Origin: Candidatus Aminicenantota bacterium
GTDB lineage: Bacteria > Acidobacteriota > Aminicenantia > UBA2199
Assembly: GCA_029938635.1 (NCBI GenBank)
Contig: JAOZUQ010000025.1
Coordinates: 1-36,579 of the forward strand
Length of the DNA stretch: 36,579 bases
Direction: 5' to 3'
Made by a program: the position numbers and the translations under genes. A model generated the notes under the pieces. The model saw only the letters and a program-made list of their open reading frames with translations. It was not told the DNA's origin and made no database searches. Positions 16,423 through 24,754 of the stretch are shown here, one piece after another. Positions within the stretch are counted from its first letter, which is position 1, and every line of letters begins with the position of its first letter.

Positions 16423-17007
16423 TTATTTAATCAGGACGTCTTTAGCCATCCCTTCAATGATCTGTCTTATATAAAAGGATTTAATGAAAAATAATTTCGA
16501 TCTTCTCGATTTGATGTAAAGTTCTACAACAGACTTACCCCATTCAACTGAACCACTTTTGAAATTCTCTTTGGATGTTGCCCGATAACCGAATGCAGAG
16601 TTAATAATGATCTTTTCACTGACATTTCCGGGTAAAACAGGTTTTTTCATTACAATTTCAAATCCTTCACCCATTGCTTTCCCGACATAAAGTTTTCTGA
16701 AGACTCCAAGAATGTATATATTCTTCATTTTCTTTTCGCTGTTATTCCTTATCTGAAAAGATATCTGCGGGACCATTACAATCCCCTTGAAATCTTCATC
16801 CTCAATTTTTTCCTTCTCGATCCACTGACTTGATATATTGAAAAATTCTACAGATGATTTCAGCTCTTCTGCTGTCAGATCACGATCAATTAAGATGAAC
16901 TTAAAATAGATCAGATAAATGGCTAAAAGTAAAACAAACACTGCTGTTATCCAAAACCGTACCTGTTTCCATGGCGGGTTTATTATTTCTTCGAGATATT
17001 CCTTCAT
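16423..17007 (-). CDS. Single-pass membrane protein of unknown function
   Basis: A 194-residue protein I do not recognise. It has a short cytoplasmic N-terminus, one membrane helix (about residues 17-37) and a predicted outward-facing beta-rich domain (VMVPQISFQIRNNSEKK, VLPGNVSEKIIINSAF) that resembles the late-embryogenesis or FxLD-type ligand-free beta domains only in general character. No cysteine or catalytic motif stands out. It has its own promoter with an extended -10 and a GAGG Shine-Dalgarno, and lies 15 bp upstream of citDE, so it is probably co-transcribed with citrate lyase; a link to citrate metabolism is only inferred from position. Confidence 0.75.
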   Translation of the reverse strand: MKEYLEEIINPPWKQVRFWITAVFVLLLAIYLIYFKFILIDRDLTAEELKSSVEFFNISSQWIEKEKIEDEDFKGIVMVPQISFQIRNNSEKKMKNIYILGVFRKLYVGKAMGEGFEIVMKKPVLPGNVSEKIIINSAFGYRATSKENFKSGSVEWGKSVVELYIKSRRSKLFFIKSFYIRQIIEGMAKDVLIK

Positions 17008-17039
17008 TTCTGCCTCATTAGTTTAGAAAAACTTTCTGG

Positions 17040-17067
17040 ATTATAGCATAAATGAATATCACGTTAA
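17040..17067 (-). promoter_or_regulatory. Promoter of the membrane protein-citDE-citF operon (extended -10)
   Basis: On the minus strand a perfect TATAAT (17040-17045) preceded by TGC, giving an extended TGn -10, and TTAACG (17062-17067) at 16 bp. The start would be near 17033, leaving a leader of about 26 nt that contains a GAGG Shine-Dalgarno. Confidence 0.6.
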
Positions 17068-17122
17068 ACACAAAATCGACTTAATAATAAAGGTTTCTCA
17101 ACTTGAACAATTCTTTTATTAT

Positions 17123-17151
17123 TTGACTTTTATTCCTTTCATAAATATAAT
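17123..17151 (+). promoter_or_regulatory. Sigma-70-type promoter of phoH-pgpH-ybeY-DUF72
   Basis: TTGACT at 17123-17128, a 17-bp spacer and a perfect TATAAT at 17146-17151. The ATG is 23 nt after the -10, giving a leader of about 16 nt that has no Shine-Dalgarno. Confidence 0.8.
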
Positions 17152-17174
17152 CCATTACTAGATAAACTCATATT

Positions 17175-18116
17175 ATGGAAGAAATAACACTCCAGGTCGG
17201 GAAATCCGATAATTTGCTTGCCCTGCTTGATAAAAATCAATCCAGGATCGAAAAGATCTTCAATATTACAATATCACGCAGAGGCGACAAATTAATGTTT
17301 GACGGAGATTTGAAATCCCGGAAACTTTTCAAAAAATTCTTTAGTTCATTACTTAAGGTTGCAGACATTTCACCCTCTTTCAACGGTAATGATTTTAAGA
17401 TAAGCCTTAATATGGTCAGGGATGGGAATATTAAACTCATTGAAACAGAACTTCTTCAATCTCAGAAAATAGTTTTAAACGGCAAAAGTGTATTCCCGAA
17501 AACTTTTAACCAGAAAACATATATCAAAGCAGCTTTTGAACATGACCTTACTTTTGTGATCGGGCCGGCAGGAACAGGGAAAACCTTCCTTGCAGTTGCA
17601 ATCGCACTTCACCACCTCTTAAGCAAAAAACTTGAACGGATCGTTCTTACCAGGCCTGTAGTGGAGGCTGGCGAAAATCTTGGTTTTCTTCCCGGAGATA
17701 TTCAGCAGAAAGTAAACCCGTATTTCAGGCCATTGTATGATTCTTTATATTATCTCATTGGATTTGAAAAAACCTCAGAACTGATCGAAAAAGAGATAAT
17801 CGAAGTTGCACCTCTCGCATATATGAGAGGAAGAACAATAAATGATGCGTTCATTATCCTTGATGAAGGCCAGAATACGACAAATTCTCAAATGCAAATG
17901 TTTTTAACAAGATTCGGATCCAATTCCAGGGTGATTGTTACTGCAGATATTACACAAATAGATCTGCAGGATAGAAAAAAATCAGGTATTTTCAGAGCAA
18001 AAAGGATCCTTGAAAATATTGACGGTATTAAAATGATCAACTTGAAGGAAAAGGATGTTGTTCGTCACGATCTGGTCAGAAAGATCATCAAAGCATACGA
18101 AAAAGAAAAAAAATGA
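17175..18116 (+). CDS. PhoH family ATPase (YbeZ-like)
   Basis: A 313-residue P-loop ATPase related to the helicase superfamily 1 core. Walker A is GPAGTGKTFLAV (about residues 130-141), the RPVVEAGENLGFLPGD block follows, and Walker B is IILDEGQNTT. The N-terminal 100 residues are the KH-like/PhoH-associated region. The order phoH-(7TM HD)-ybeY is conserved in many bacteria, and YbeZ partners YbeY in rRNA processing and stress. The start has no Shine-Dalgarno; the stop overlaps the next ATG. Confidence 0.93.
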   Translation: MEEITLQVGKSDNLLALLDKNQSRIEKIFNITISRRGDKLMFDGDLKSRKLFKKFFSSLLKVADISPSFNGNDFKISLNMVRDGNIKLIETELLQSQKIVLNGKSVFPKTFNQKTYIKAAFEHDLTFVIGPAGTGKTFLAVAIALHHLLSKKLERIVLTRPVVEAGENLGFLPGDIQQKVNPYFRPLYDSLYYLIGFEKTSELIEKEIIEVAPLAYMRGRTINDAFIILDEGQNTTNSQMQMFLTRFGSNSRVIVTADITQIDLQDRKKSGIFRAKRILENIDGIKMINLKEKDVVRHDLVRKIIKAYEKEKK

Positions 18117-20407
18117 AATTTGAATTAAATATATTAAAAAACCAACTAACTTCAACTGGAGACCATCTAAAAAAAGGTTCAATTTTTCCGGTACTCTCAG
18201 GATTTGTGCTTCTCGTTCTACTCTCATATATTTTATATATACCTCCTCAAAAATCTATTGATAATCCGAGGTTATCGGTGGGCGATATTATTCAGAATGA
18301 TATCGTAATAAGAGAAGACCTTACCATCGTTGACGAAGAGCAGACAAAGCTTAACAGGGAATCTGTCATTGAAGAAGTTATGCCTGTCTATCAATTTCTT
18401 CCTGATCATAAAGAGAATCGTACTGAACTAATCAATAACTGGATTGATTATCTCAGATCTGCCCGAAAACAATTCCTGAAAAACAAGAATTCATTAAAAA
18501 GTATTAAAAATTCTATTGAGGAAAAATTCGGAATTACTTTGACTGAATCAAATATTACTCAAATCCTGAGATCAAACATCCATTCCAGGATCAACATGGA
18601 GAATTTTCTCGGCTTTCTTGACATAACCGACAGATTGGGGGTCATTTCTTCAAAAGCAGGTACTCGGAAAAGTAAAGAGGGCTCAATAAAACTGATTTTA
18701 CAATCAGGCATTTCACGTGTTCAGAGAGTTTCCGAACTTTTAGATCTTAATGAACTCAAAGTAAGGGTGAAGAATTATTTCCAAAATGAGCAGGGATTCA
18801 ATTCCAAAGAATCAACCATACTCTCTTCAATTCTTGTTGAATTCATAAATGTAAATCTAACTTTTTCTTCAATCCTTACCCGCAAAGAAGAAGACCTGGC
18901 CCTCTCAAAGATCAATCCCGTTGTCATAAAATTAAAAAAAGGCAGGGTGATTCTCCGGAAAGGTGATGAAATAAAAAGTGATGACCTTAAAATAATAAAC
19001 CTTATCTATGAGGAAGAGAAAGAGAGAGGACGAAAAATACCACTGTTTTTTCTGATATTTTTCACTTTAGGGCCTGTGCTGTTTTTTATAACCAAACTAT
19101 TTATTTCCTGGGAATCCAAAGGGGTAAATGGCCAGAAACTTATTTCAATATCGCTGATAACTTTATTACTCAGTGCACTGGTATACAGGGTGCTTCTGTT
19201 TATAATCCCTGTTATTCTTAAAGAGATTCCTAATACTTTCAGTATTGAAACCAGTATAATCTATTATTCAATCCCGTTTACTTTCGGCCCTCTCATCATT
19301 GCATTCATTTTCAATATTCAAAGTGCTGTCATTTTTTCATTCATCAACTCCATTTCCGGAGCAATTCTTGGTGAATGGGACCTTACACTTTTTCTCTATA
19401 TTCTGATCGGCAGTTTGACGGTGAGTTATGGTATTGAGCATTATCAGAGGCTTAAAAGATCTCCAATTCTGAAGGTCAGCATCCTCTGGCTATTTCCGGT
19501 CAATCTTCTTTTCCTTATTTTATTCAATTTCACGACAACTATATCTGATCCCGTACAATTACTTATTTTTGCAGGAATTGCTTCTTTTTCCGCAATTGTT
19601 GCACCGATACTTGCCGGTTTTGTAATACCTTTATGGGAAATGCTTTTTAATCTGCTTACAGAACTTAAGCTTGTTGAATTAACTAATTTGAATCTTCCCA
19701 TCTTCAGAGAAATGCTCGAGAAAGCTCCGGGCACCTACCACCACTCCCAAATGGTTTCTTCCCTTTCTGAGGCCGCTGCGCTTGATTTGAAGCTTTCTCC
19801 GCTTCTCCTGAATGCAATGGCACTTTATCACGATATCGGCAAAATTGATAATCCTCAGGTTTTTACGGAAAATCATGCTATTTATGAGAATCCCCATGAC
19901 AACCTTACTCCCAAGGAAAGTGCAAAAATTATTATTTCTCATATCCAGAATGGGCTTGAAAGAGCAAAAGAACTTAAGTTATCTGAAAATATATCCTCGG
20001 CAATAACTCAGCATCATGGTACAAAACTTGTAAGATTCTTTTATGATAAAGCAATTTCTAATTCTTCAGGAAATCAGGATGAGGTAGACAGCAACCTTTT
20101 CAGATACCCCGGAGAGAAACCGGTCAACATAGAAAATGCTATTGTTATGCTTGCTGATCAGGTAGAAGCTGCTTCGAAAAGTCTTTCTTCTCCAAATGAG
20201 GAAGAGATAAGAAATGTTGTTCAAAAAATTATTGATTCAAATATAGAAGAAAAACAATTTGATAATTGCGAAGGACTGACCTTTAAGGCTCTGAATACTA
20301 TTGGAAATGCTTTTCTGAAAAAGCTCTCCTCTATTTACCATATGAGGATCTCATATCCGGGTTTTGATTTTAAAGAGGATAGTGAAAATGATCAGAATAA
20401 TCAATGA
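18113..20407 (+). CDS. 7TM-HD family phosphohydrolase, PgpH/YqfF-type
   Basis: A 764-residue membrane protein. It has an N-terminal anchor (about residues 25-42), an extracytoplasmic 7TMR-HDED domain (about 50-305), a seven-helix membrane region (about 310-530) and a cytoplasmic HD domain with HHSQMVSSLSEAAA, the ALYHDIGKID doublet, and later histidines (HNL/HIQNG, TQHHGT). PgpH of this architecture hydrolyses cyclic di-AMP, which controls potassium and turgor, so a link to the KtrAB system in this window is plausible though not shown. It is coupled to phoH (4-nt overlap) and overlaps ybeY. Confidence 0.92.
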   Translation: MKFELNILKNQLTSTGDHLKKGSIFPVLSGFVLLVLLSYILYIPPQKSIDNPRLSVGDIIQNDIVIREDLTIVDEEQTKLNRESVIEEVMPVYQFLPDHKENRTELINNWIDYLRSARKQFLKNKNSLKSIKNSIEEKFGITLTESNITQILRSNIHSRINMENFLGFLDITDRLGVISSKAGTRKSKEGSIKLILQSGISRVQRVSELLDLNELKVRVKNYFQNEQGFNSKESTILSSILVEFINVNLTFSSILTRKEEDLALSKINPVVIKLKKGRVILRKGDEIKSDDLKIINLIYEEEKERGRKIPLFFLIFFTLGPVLFFITKLFISWESKGVNGQKLISISLITLLLSALVYRVLLFIIPVILKEIPNTFSIETSIIYYSIPFTFGPLIIAFIFNIQSAVIFSFINSISGAILGEWDLTLFLYILIGSLTVSYGIEHYQRLKRSPILKVSILWLFPVNLLFLILFNFTTTISDPVQLLIFAGIASFSAIVAPILAGFVIPLWEMLFNLLTELKLVELTNLNLPIFREMLEKAPGTYHHSQMVSSLSEAAALDLKLSPLLLNAMALYHDIGKIDNPQVFTENHAIYENPHDNLTPKESAKIIISHIQNGLERAKELKLSENISSAITQHHGTKLVRFFYDKAISNSSGNQDEVDSNLFRYPGEKPVNIENAIVMLADQVEAASKSLSSPNEEEIRNVVQKIIDSNIEEKQFDNCEGLTFKALNTIGNAFLKKLSSIYHMRISYPGFDFKEDSENDQNNQ

Positions 20408-20798
20408 TAGTATTAAGATTGAAACTAAATTCTTCATTGAAAAATGTGAAAAGATTGCAGCTGACCTTGAAATGGATGGAGATATTACAATTAAATTAAG
20501 TGATATAGATGAATCCAGGAAATTAAATCTGGAATATAGAAAAAAAGACTATCCAACAGATGTTCTCAGTTTTCCCATCAATGAGAAATTCCCTGATTCA
20601 TACTACATCGGAGATATCCTGATCTGTTACCCGATTGCAGAAGAACAGGCAGTGGAAAATAATATTCCTGTAAAAAAAGAAATATTCACACTTATCTGCC
20701 ATGGAATCCTCCACCTTGCCGGATATGATCATGAAACTGACTCCGGTGAGATGCTTAATATTCAGGAAAAGATCATAAAAAAATATTATCACGAATGA
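20388..20798 (+). CDS. ybeY: YbeY endoribonuclease / 16S rRNA maturation factor
   Basis: A 136-residue zinc metalloprotein required for 16S rRNA 3'-end maturation and rRNA quality control. The zinc motif H-x3-H-x5-H is intact in CHGILHLAGYDH, and the upstream TDVLSFP block is the family hallmark. The ATG at 20388 is preferred over an in-frame ATG at 20364 because it has an AGAGGA Shine-Dalgarno 8 nt upstream; it overlaps the HD gene by 20 nt. Its TGA overlaps the ATG of the DUF72 gene. Confidence 0.94.
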   Translation: MIRIINDSIKIETKFFIEKCEKIAADLEMDGDITIKLSDIDESRKLNLEYRKKDYPTDVLSFPINEKFPDSYYIGDILICYPIAEEQAVENNIPVKKEIFTLICHGILHLAGYDHETDSGEMLNIQEKIIKKYYHE

Positions 20799-21595
20799 TA
20801 CTGGAATTCGGTACATCTGGATGGAGTTACAAGGACTGGGCTGGTACGGTATATCCTGAAAAGACACCTCCGGGCTTTAATCATTTGAACTTTATCGCCA
20901 GTCAATTTGATTTTGTAGAAGTAAATACTACTTTTTACAGGATCCCTGACCCGAAACTGGTTAAGGGTTGGATATACAAAACTTCCGGTTTGGACAATTT
21001 TAAGTTCTGGATTAAATTAAATCGGATTTTCACTCATTCCAGAAGTTATTCTGAATCTGATGTTCAGGCTTTCAATTACTCCATATCTTCCCTGGATGAG
21101 GGAGGGAAAATGGGCGGGCTTCTTATCCAATTCCCCTACTCCTTTAAATTAACAGACCAGAATCTTGAATATTTAGTTCGCTTATCTGACAAGTTCACCA
21201 ATTTTACCAAGGCTGTTGAATTCAGGCATAGTAGCTGGATGTATAGTGACCTGTTTGAATTATTCGAACAGAAAGGACTTGTCTGGGTAAATATTGATCA
21301 GCCGGTCATTTCACAGTCCATTCCTCCCACATCTATTGTTACAAACGGAGAAATTTCATATTTCAGGCTTCATGGAAGAAATTACAAATCATGGTTCAGC
21401 AATGAAGGAAGAGATGAACGTTATAACTATTCATATTCTCAAAATGAACTAATTGAAATATCCGGGCATATCAAAATAGCTGCTAAAAATGCAAAAAAAA
21501 TTGTTATTGCGGGAAATAATCACTATAAAGGCGCAGCAGTAAAAAATCTTATCCAACTGAAGAAAATATTGATGGATAATAAAATATCGGGGTGA
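20795..21595 (+). CDS. DUF72 family protein (YecE-like)
   Basis: A 266-residue TIM-barrel-like protein of the DUF72 family, of unsettled function. Diagnostic blocks are FGTSGWSYKDWAGTVYP at the N-terminus, FDFVEVNTTFYRIP, VEFRHSSW, and YFRLHGRN followed by a tyrosine-rich segment. It is coupled to ybeY by a 4-nt ATGA overlap. Its last three codons and stop run into the tRNA-Pro gene on the opposite strand by 9 nt, an unusual arrangement. The sequence looks complete at both ends. Confidence 0.92.
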   Translation: MILEFGTSGWSYKDWAGTVYPEKTPPGFNHLNFIASQFDFVEVNTTFYRIPDPKLVKGWIYKTSGLDNFKFWIKLNRIFTHSRSYSESDVQAFNYSISSLDEGGKMGGLLIQFPYSFKLTDQNLEYLVRLSDKFTNFTKAVEFRHSSWMYSDLFELFEQKGLVWVNIDQPVISQSIPPTSIVTNGEISYFRLHGRNYKSWFSNEGRDERYNYSYSQNELIEISGHIKIAAKNAKKIVIAGNNHYKGAAVKNLIQLKKILMDNKISG

Positions 21596-21660
21596 GAGGA
21601 TTCGAACCTCCGGCCTCACGATCCCGAACCGTGCGCGCTACCAGCCTGCGCTACACCCCG
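21587..21660 (-). tRNA. tRNA-Pro (anticodon CGG)
   Basis: Read on the minus strand it folds as a full cloverleaf: acceptor CGGGGTG with CACCCCG, D-stem GCGC/GCGC, anticodon stem CACGG/TCGTG with loop TTCGGGA (anticodon CGG), and T-arm GGAGG-TTCGAAT-CCTCT. The discriminator base is A and CCA is not encoded. The C1-G72 acceptor and sequence are typical of bacterial proline tRNAs. Its 3' nine bases overlap the end of the DUF72 coding sequence. Confidence 0.96.
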
Positions 21661-21668
21661 AATTTGTA

Positions 21669-21696
21669 ATTTTATCACAATTCCTAAAAAGGTAAA
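21669..21696 (-). promoter_or_regulatory. Possible promoter of tRNA-Pro
   Basis: On the minus strand TTTACC (21691-21696), a 16-bp spacer and TAAAAT (21669-21674). The -10 is 8 nt before the tRNA 5' end, so a 5' leader of only about 0-2 nt would be made. The -35 is a 4/6 match. Confidence 0.4.
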
Positions 21697-21709
21697 GACA
21701 GAATCGAAA

Positions 21710-23470
21710 TTATTTCTGATATTTTAACGATATCCACAGCCACCGCCCCGGGATCTTTATTCCCGGGATCTCTTCAATTACAGAGTTAAGTAAGTTATCT
21801 GCATGAATTGACAAATTGACTCCCTTTAATTTCCAGCTTAAATTTATATCGAGAAGAGAAGCTTTTTCTCTTGTTTCATAGATTCGCTTATAAATATACT
21901 TTGCAGAAAAATTCAGGTTTTCATTAAGCCTTTGCATATAAATAAAATTCAGTTTCAATTCCGGGAAACGGAATCCATATTTGGATATGAAATTATGATT
22001 CCCTACAACAAATATTTTTTCGAGATTTGCTTTGAACCTGACACCATTTAAAATAAATTCTGATACAAATTCGTAACCTGAGACATCATTTTCCTCCACA
22101 TTTGCAGCTCTCCAGATAGATTCATCAAAAGCTCTTATCCAATCGATCATATAATCCTGTTTTCTGTAGAAACCTGAAATTGATATATTAAAAATTTTAA
22201 AATGGCGTAGAAATGAGATCTCGAAATTACTGCTATTCTCCGGCTGAAGATCCGGATCACCTCTATTTGCAGGTGAATTGTAAAACATCTCGGTAAAAGA
22301 AGGATATCTTACAGCTTTACCAATATTGAAACGGAGTGTGTTCCTGTCATTGAATATCCGGTAAACTCCTGCATAATATGTGAAATAGCTCTTATGGTCG
22401 GTACTATAATTAATCCTTGCACCCAGATCCAATCCCCAAACGGGATTTTTCAATCCTCCTGCAAAATATATTCCGCTTCTACTCTGATTCTGATAACCCA
22501 TAGTGGAACTATCCATTTTTATCATTTCAATATCCGCACCACCTGAAAATAACAGGATCCCTGATCGTATAGTATTATGGACTTTCAAATAAGTATGATT
22601 TGTAATTGATTCGGAATTGAAAAAATCATGGTTATATCTGTCAAGGACAAAACTATCTTTATGAATTATGTGAGAAAAAGAGATACGATGAAGAATTTTC
22701 CCTTTTGTATGCAAATTGAAATTAATATTGCCCGATTCAATGTTTTCAAATGAAGGATATGGTGCATAAAAATCCTTTGCACCAAATGCTTTTTTCAAAT
22801 ATCCAAAATTTAATTTCCCACCGATTTTACTATTACTAAATGAAATAAAGGTTCTCAAATTCAGGTTATCAAATTCCTGTCCCTCATAGTAACCAGCCGA
22901 TGAACTATCTTCTGCGGAAAAACCAAAACTCAGTTTTTTATACTTACTGCCTGCACTTACTGAAAACTGTGATAGAGAATTTTCGCCGCCTGTTAGTCCC
23001 ATCAGGAAATCTGATCTCTCTTTAAGTACAATGTTTATGATTCCCGCAAATCCATTTGAACCGTGAAATACCGAATTAGCTCCCTGTGAAACTTCAATTC
23101 TCTCAATATCACTTACTGCAAAAGTAAGGTTAGTATTAAAGTGCCCGGTTTGTCCATTGTTTACAGGAATACCATTAACCATTAAAAGGATCTGCTCGAA
23201 ATTACTGCCTCTCATTGTAAGATCAAACGATGTTTTTCCGGGGCCCCGTCTGTTCACATCAACACTGGAAATAATTTTAAACAGATCGGAGATTTCAATA
23301 ATACCCAGTTTTCCTATTTCTTCCGAGTCTATTATTATCATTTTTTTTGATAACATATCCTCAGTATTAATCGATCCCTCAATAGTCAACTCTTCCACCA
23401 CTTCGGGGAATGCTACCAATGCAGATAAGCTAAAAAGTAAGTATATAGTTATTTGAATTATCCTTTTCAT
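21710..23470 (-). CDS. TonB-dependent outer-membrane receptor
   Basis: A 586-residue outer-membrane receptor. It has a signal peptide (about residues 1-20), a plug domain (about 30-150, with NRRGPGKTSFDLTMRGSNFEQILLMVNGIPVNNG and IERIEVSQGANSVFHGSNGFAGIINIVLK) and a 22-strand-type barrel ending in WISLKYQK. It is short for the family, nearer to BtuB-like vitamin B12 receptors than to siderophore receptors, but the ligand cannot be read. No exbB/tonB or ABC importer adjoins it. The ATG lacks a Shine-Dalgarno. It is divergent from the PspC gene. Confidence 0.88.
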   Translation of the reverse strand: MKRIIQITIYLLFSLSALVAFPEVVEELTIEGSINTEDMLSKKMIIIDSEEIGKLGIIEISDLFKIISSVDVNRRGPGKTSFDLTMRGSNFEQILLMVNGIPVNNGQTGHFNTNLTFAVSDIERIEVSQGANSVFHGSNGFAGIINIVLKERSDFLMGLTGGENSLSQFSVSAGSKYKKLSFGFSAEDSSSAGYYEGQEFDNLNLRTFISFSNSKIGGKLNFGYLKKAFGAKDFYAPYPSFENIESGNINFNLHTKGKILHRISFSHIIHKDSFVLDRYNHDFFNSESITNHTYLKVHNTIRSGILLFSGGADIEMIKMDSSTMGYQNQSRSGIYFAGGLKNPVWGLDLGARINYSTDHKSYFTYYAGVYRIFNDRNTLRFNIGKAVRYPSFTEMFYNSPANRGDPDLQPENSSNFEISFLRHFKIFNISISGFYRKQDYMIDWIRAFDESIWRAANVEENDVSGYEFVSEFILNGVRFKANLEKIFVVGNHNFISKYGFRFPELKLNFIYMQRLNENLNFSAKYIYKRIYETREKASLLDINLSWKLKGVNLSIHADNLLNSVIEEIPGIKIPGRWLWISLKYQK

Positions 23471-23481
23471 TATAGTTCGTT

Positions 23482-23510
23482 ATTTTATCAACTCTTTGTT
23501 CAGAGAGCAA
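23482..23510 (-). promoter_or_regulatory. Weak candidate promoter of the TonB receptor gene
   Basis: On the minus strand TTGCTC (23505-23510), a 17-bp spacer and TAAAAT (23482-23487), 11 nt before the ATG, implying a leader of about 4 nt. The -35 match is only 3/6. Confidence 0.35.
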
Positions 23511-23564
23511 TATTATGATCAGGAACATTTTTAGTTTTCAGACGTAGAACTATTAGAGGGAAAA

Positions 23565-23987
23565 ATGAAAAAATTATATAAAAGCAGGGAAAACAAGGTT
23601 ATTGACGGAGTTTGCGGTGGTATAGCAGAATATTTTGATGTAGATCCGGTTTTAGTAAGAATAATCTTTGTTCTTTTCTTCTTCTTTGGCGGATCAGCAA
23701 TTCTTGCTTACATTATCGGGATCGTTATCATGCCGGCACAACCTTCAGTCGGCAAAGTGGGGATTGAATCTAAAAAAAACAATACTGCATCTGCTCCATC
23801 AAACAAGAACACATTATTGATTGGATTTATATTTATTGTTATCGGAGTATTTTTCCTTATGGGGAACATCCCGTTCTTTAATATATATTACTATTGGATA
23901 AAAAGTCATTTCTGGGATATTCTTCTCCCCTCCATACTTATTCTGATTGGACTTTCGATCGTTATAAAGAGTTCAACAGAAAAATAG
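23565..23987 (+). CDS. PspC domain membrane protein
   Basis: A 140-residue protein. Residues 1-60 are a PspC domain (KKLYKSRENKVIDGVCGGIAEYF...DPVLVRIIFVLFFFFGG...) with one or two membrane segments. A linker with many polar residues leads to two further membrane segments (about 80-97 and 115-135) of the LiaF/DUF5668 type. PspC proteins sense or respond to membrane and envelope stress; no PspA or PspB is in this window. An AGAGGG Shine-Dalgarno lies 5 nt before the ATG. I see no convincing promoter in the 94 bp shared with the divergent TonB receptor. Confidence 0.88.
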   Translation: MKKLYKSRENKVIDGVCGGIAEYFDVDPVLVRIIFVLFFFFGGSAILAYIIGIVIMPAQPSVGKVGIESKKNNTASAPSNKNTLLIGFIFIVIGVFFLMGNIPFFNIYYYWIKSHFWDILLPSILILIGLSIVIKSSTEK

Positions 23988-23996
23988 ATCCGAGTT

Positions 23997-24590
23997 TCAG
24001 ATCTTTGAAAAGACTGTTGAAATAACTTTGTATTTGTAGGCTTCGTTATTGTAAAGATACCCGTTGTTATAAAGGTGAAGCGCTTTCATTATATCGCCTT
24101 TAGCAACCTTGAGATATCTCTTTAATATTTGAATTCCGATGTCAATGTTGTAATCAATTTCAAATATTTTTTCAGAATCGATCTCAAACTCATTTTTCCA
24201 AACTTTATAATTTATCTGCATGAGTCCGTAAGCACCTGCTGATGAAACGGCAAATCTTTTGAAGTTGCTTTCAATTTCGATTAGTCCCATTATCAGATTC
24301 GGATCCATATCATATTCCTGACTCTTCCTGAATACAACTTCGGTAATTTTTGCAAAAGAAGGATATTTCTTCTTCAAAACTTCAGCTTTATACTTTAATT
24401 GAGGAATTAAAACCAAATCACTTTTTACATTCTTCAATTCCAGTTCCATCTTGTTGATCTTCTGATTTAAAACGATGATCTCTGATTTCTTCTCATTATT
24501 CTGTTTTGAGAGAAATACAACAGTTAAAAACAATACCATTACATAAAAAATCCAGAATATATTATTCAAATATACTTTTTTTCTAAACAT
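23997..24590 (-). CDS. Membrane-anchored lytic transglycosylase (SLT domain)
   Basis: A 197-residue protein that would cleave the glycan strands of peptidoglycan. It has an N-terminal membrane anchor (about residues 10-27), a heptad-rich stalk (about 33-75) and an SLT domain with catalytic E107 in IEIESNF and the SSAGAYGLMQIN block. The longer reading from an upstream ATG at 24632 overlaps the promoter; the ATG at 24590 has GGTGGAG just upstream and opens a clean signal-anchor, so I use it. Regulation: near-consensus promoter with a perfect inverted repeat around its -10, suggesting repression. Confidence 0.88.
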   Translation of the reverse strand: MFRKKVYLNNIFWIFYVMVLFLTVVFLSKQNNEKKSEIIVLNQKINKMELELKNVKSDLVLIPQLKYKAEVLKKKYPSFAKITEVVFRKSQEYDMDPNLIMGLIEIESNFKRFAVSSAGAYGLMQINYKVWKNEFEIDSEKIFEIDYNIDIGIQILKRYLKVAKGDIMKALHLYNNGYLYNNEAYKYKVISTVFSKI

Positions 24591-24607
24591 ATCTCCACCC
24601 CTACTGA

Positions 24608-24634
24608 TAGTGTCATGATAGCATAAAGACACTA
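24608..24634. promoter_or_regulatory. Candidate operator: perfect inverted repeat at the transglycosylase promoter
   Basis: TAGTGTC (24608-24614) and GACACTA (24628-24634) are perfect 7-bp inverted arms with a 13-bp spacer, 20 bp between arm centres, about two helical turns. The -10 box lies in the spacer and the expected start site lies in the left arm, so a dimeric protein bound here would block transcription. Confidence 0.5.
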
Positions 24635-24643
24635 GGTTGTCAA
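24615..24643 (-). promoter_or_regulatory. Sigma-70-type promoter of the lytic transglycosylase gene
   Basis: On the minus strand a perfect TTGACA (24638-24643), a 17-bp spacer and TATCAT (24615-24620), preceded by TGC (extended -10). The start site should be near 24608, giving an 18-nt leader with a Shine-Dalgarno. Confidence 0.75.
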
Positions 24644-24701
24644 CATTTTCTTCCTTTTTTATAATAAATTAAATTTCTCTTTAAATTAATTAAATACAGG
24701 A

Positions 24702-24730
24702 TTGATTTTCACGGTGAATGGCTATAAAAT
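24702..24730 (+). promoter_or_regulatory. Sigma-70-type promoter of purH
   Basis: TTGATT at 24702-24707, a 17-bp spacer and TAAAAT at 24725-24730. The start site should be near 24737, leaving about 18 nt of leader with an AAGGAG Shine-Dalgarno. No PurR-like palindrome or purine riboswitch fits in so short a leader. Confidence 0.65.
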
Positions 24731-24754
24731 AAAAATTCGCTTCGAAGGAGAAAT

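Noticed and set aside
24591-24632. Longer start for the lytic transglycosylase
   Set aside because: The extra 14 codons cover the -10 box and inverted repeat of its own promoter, while the ATG at 24590 has a strong Shine-Dalgarno.
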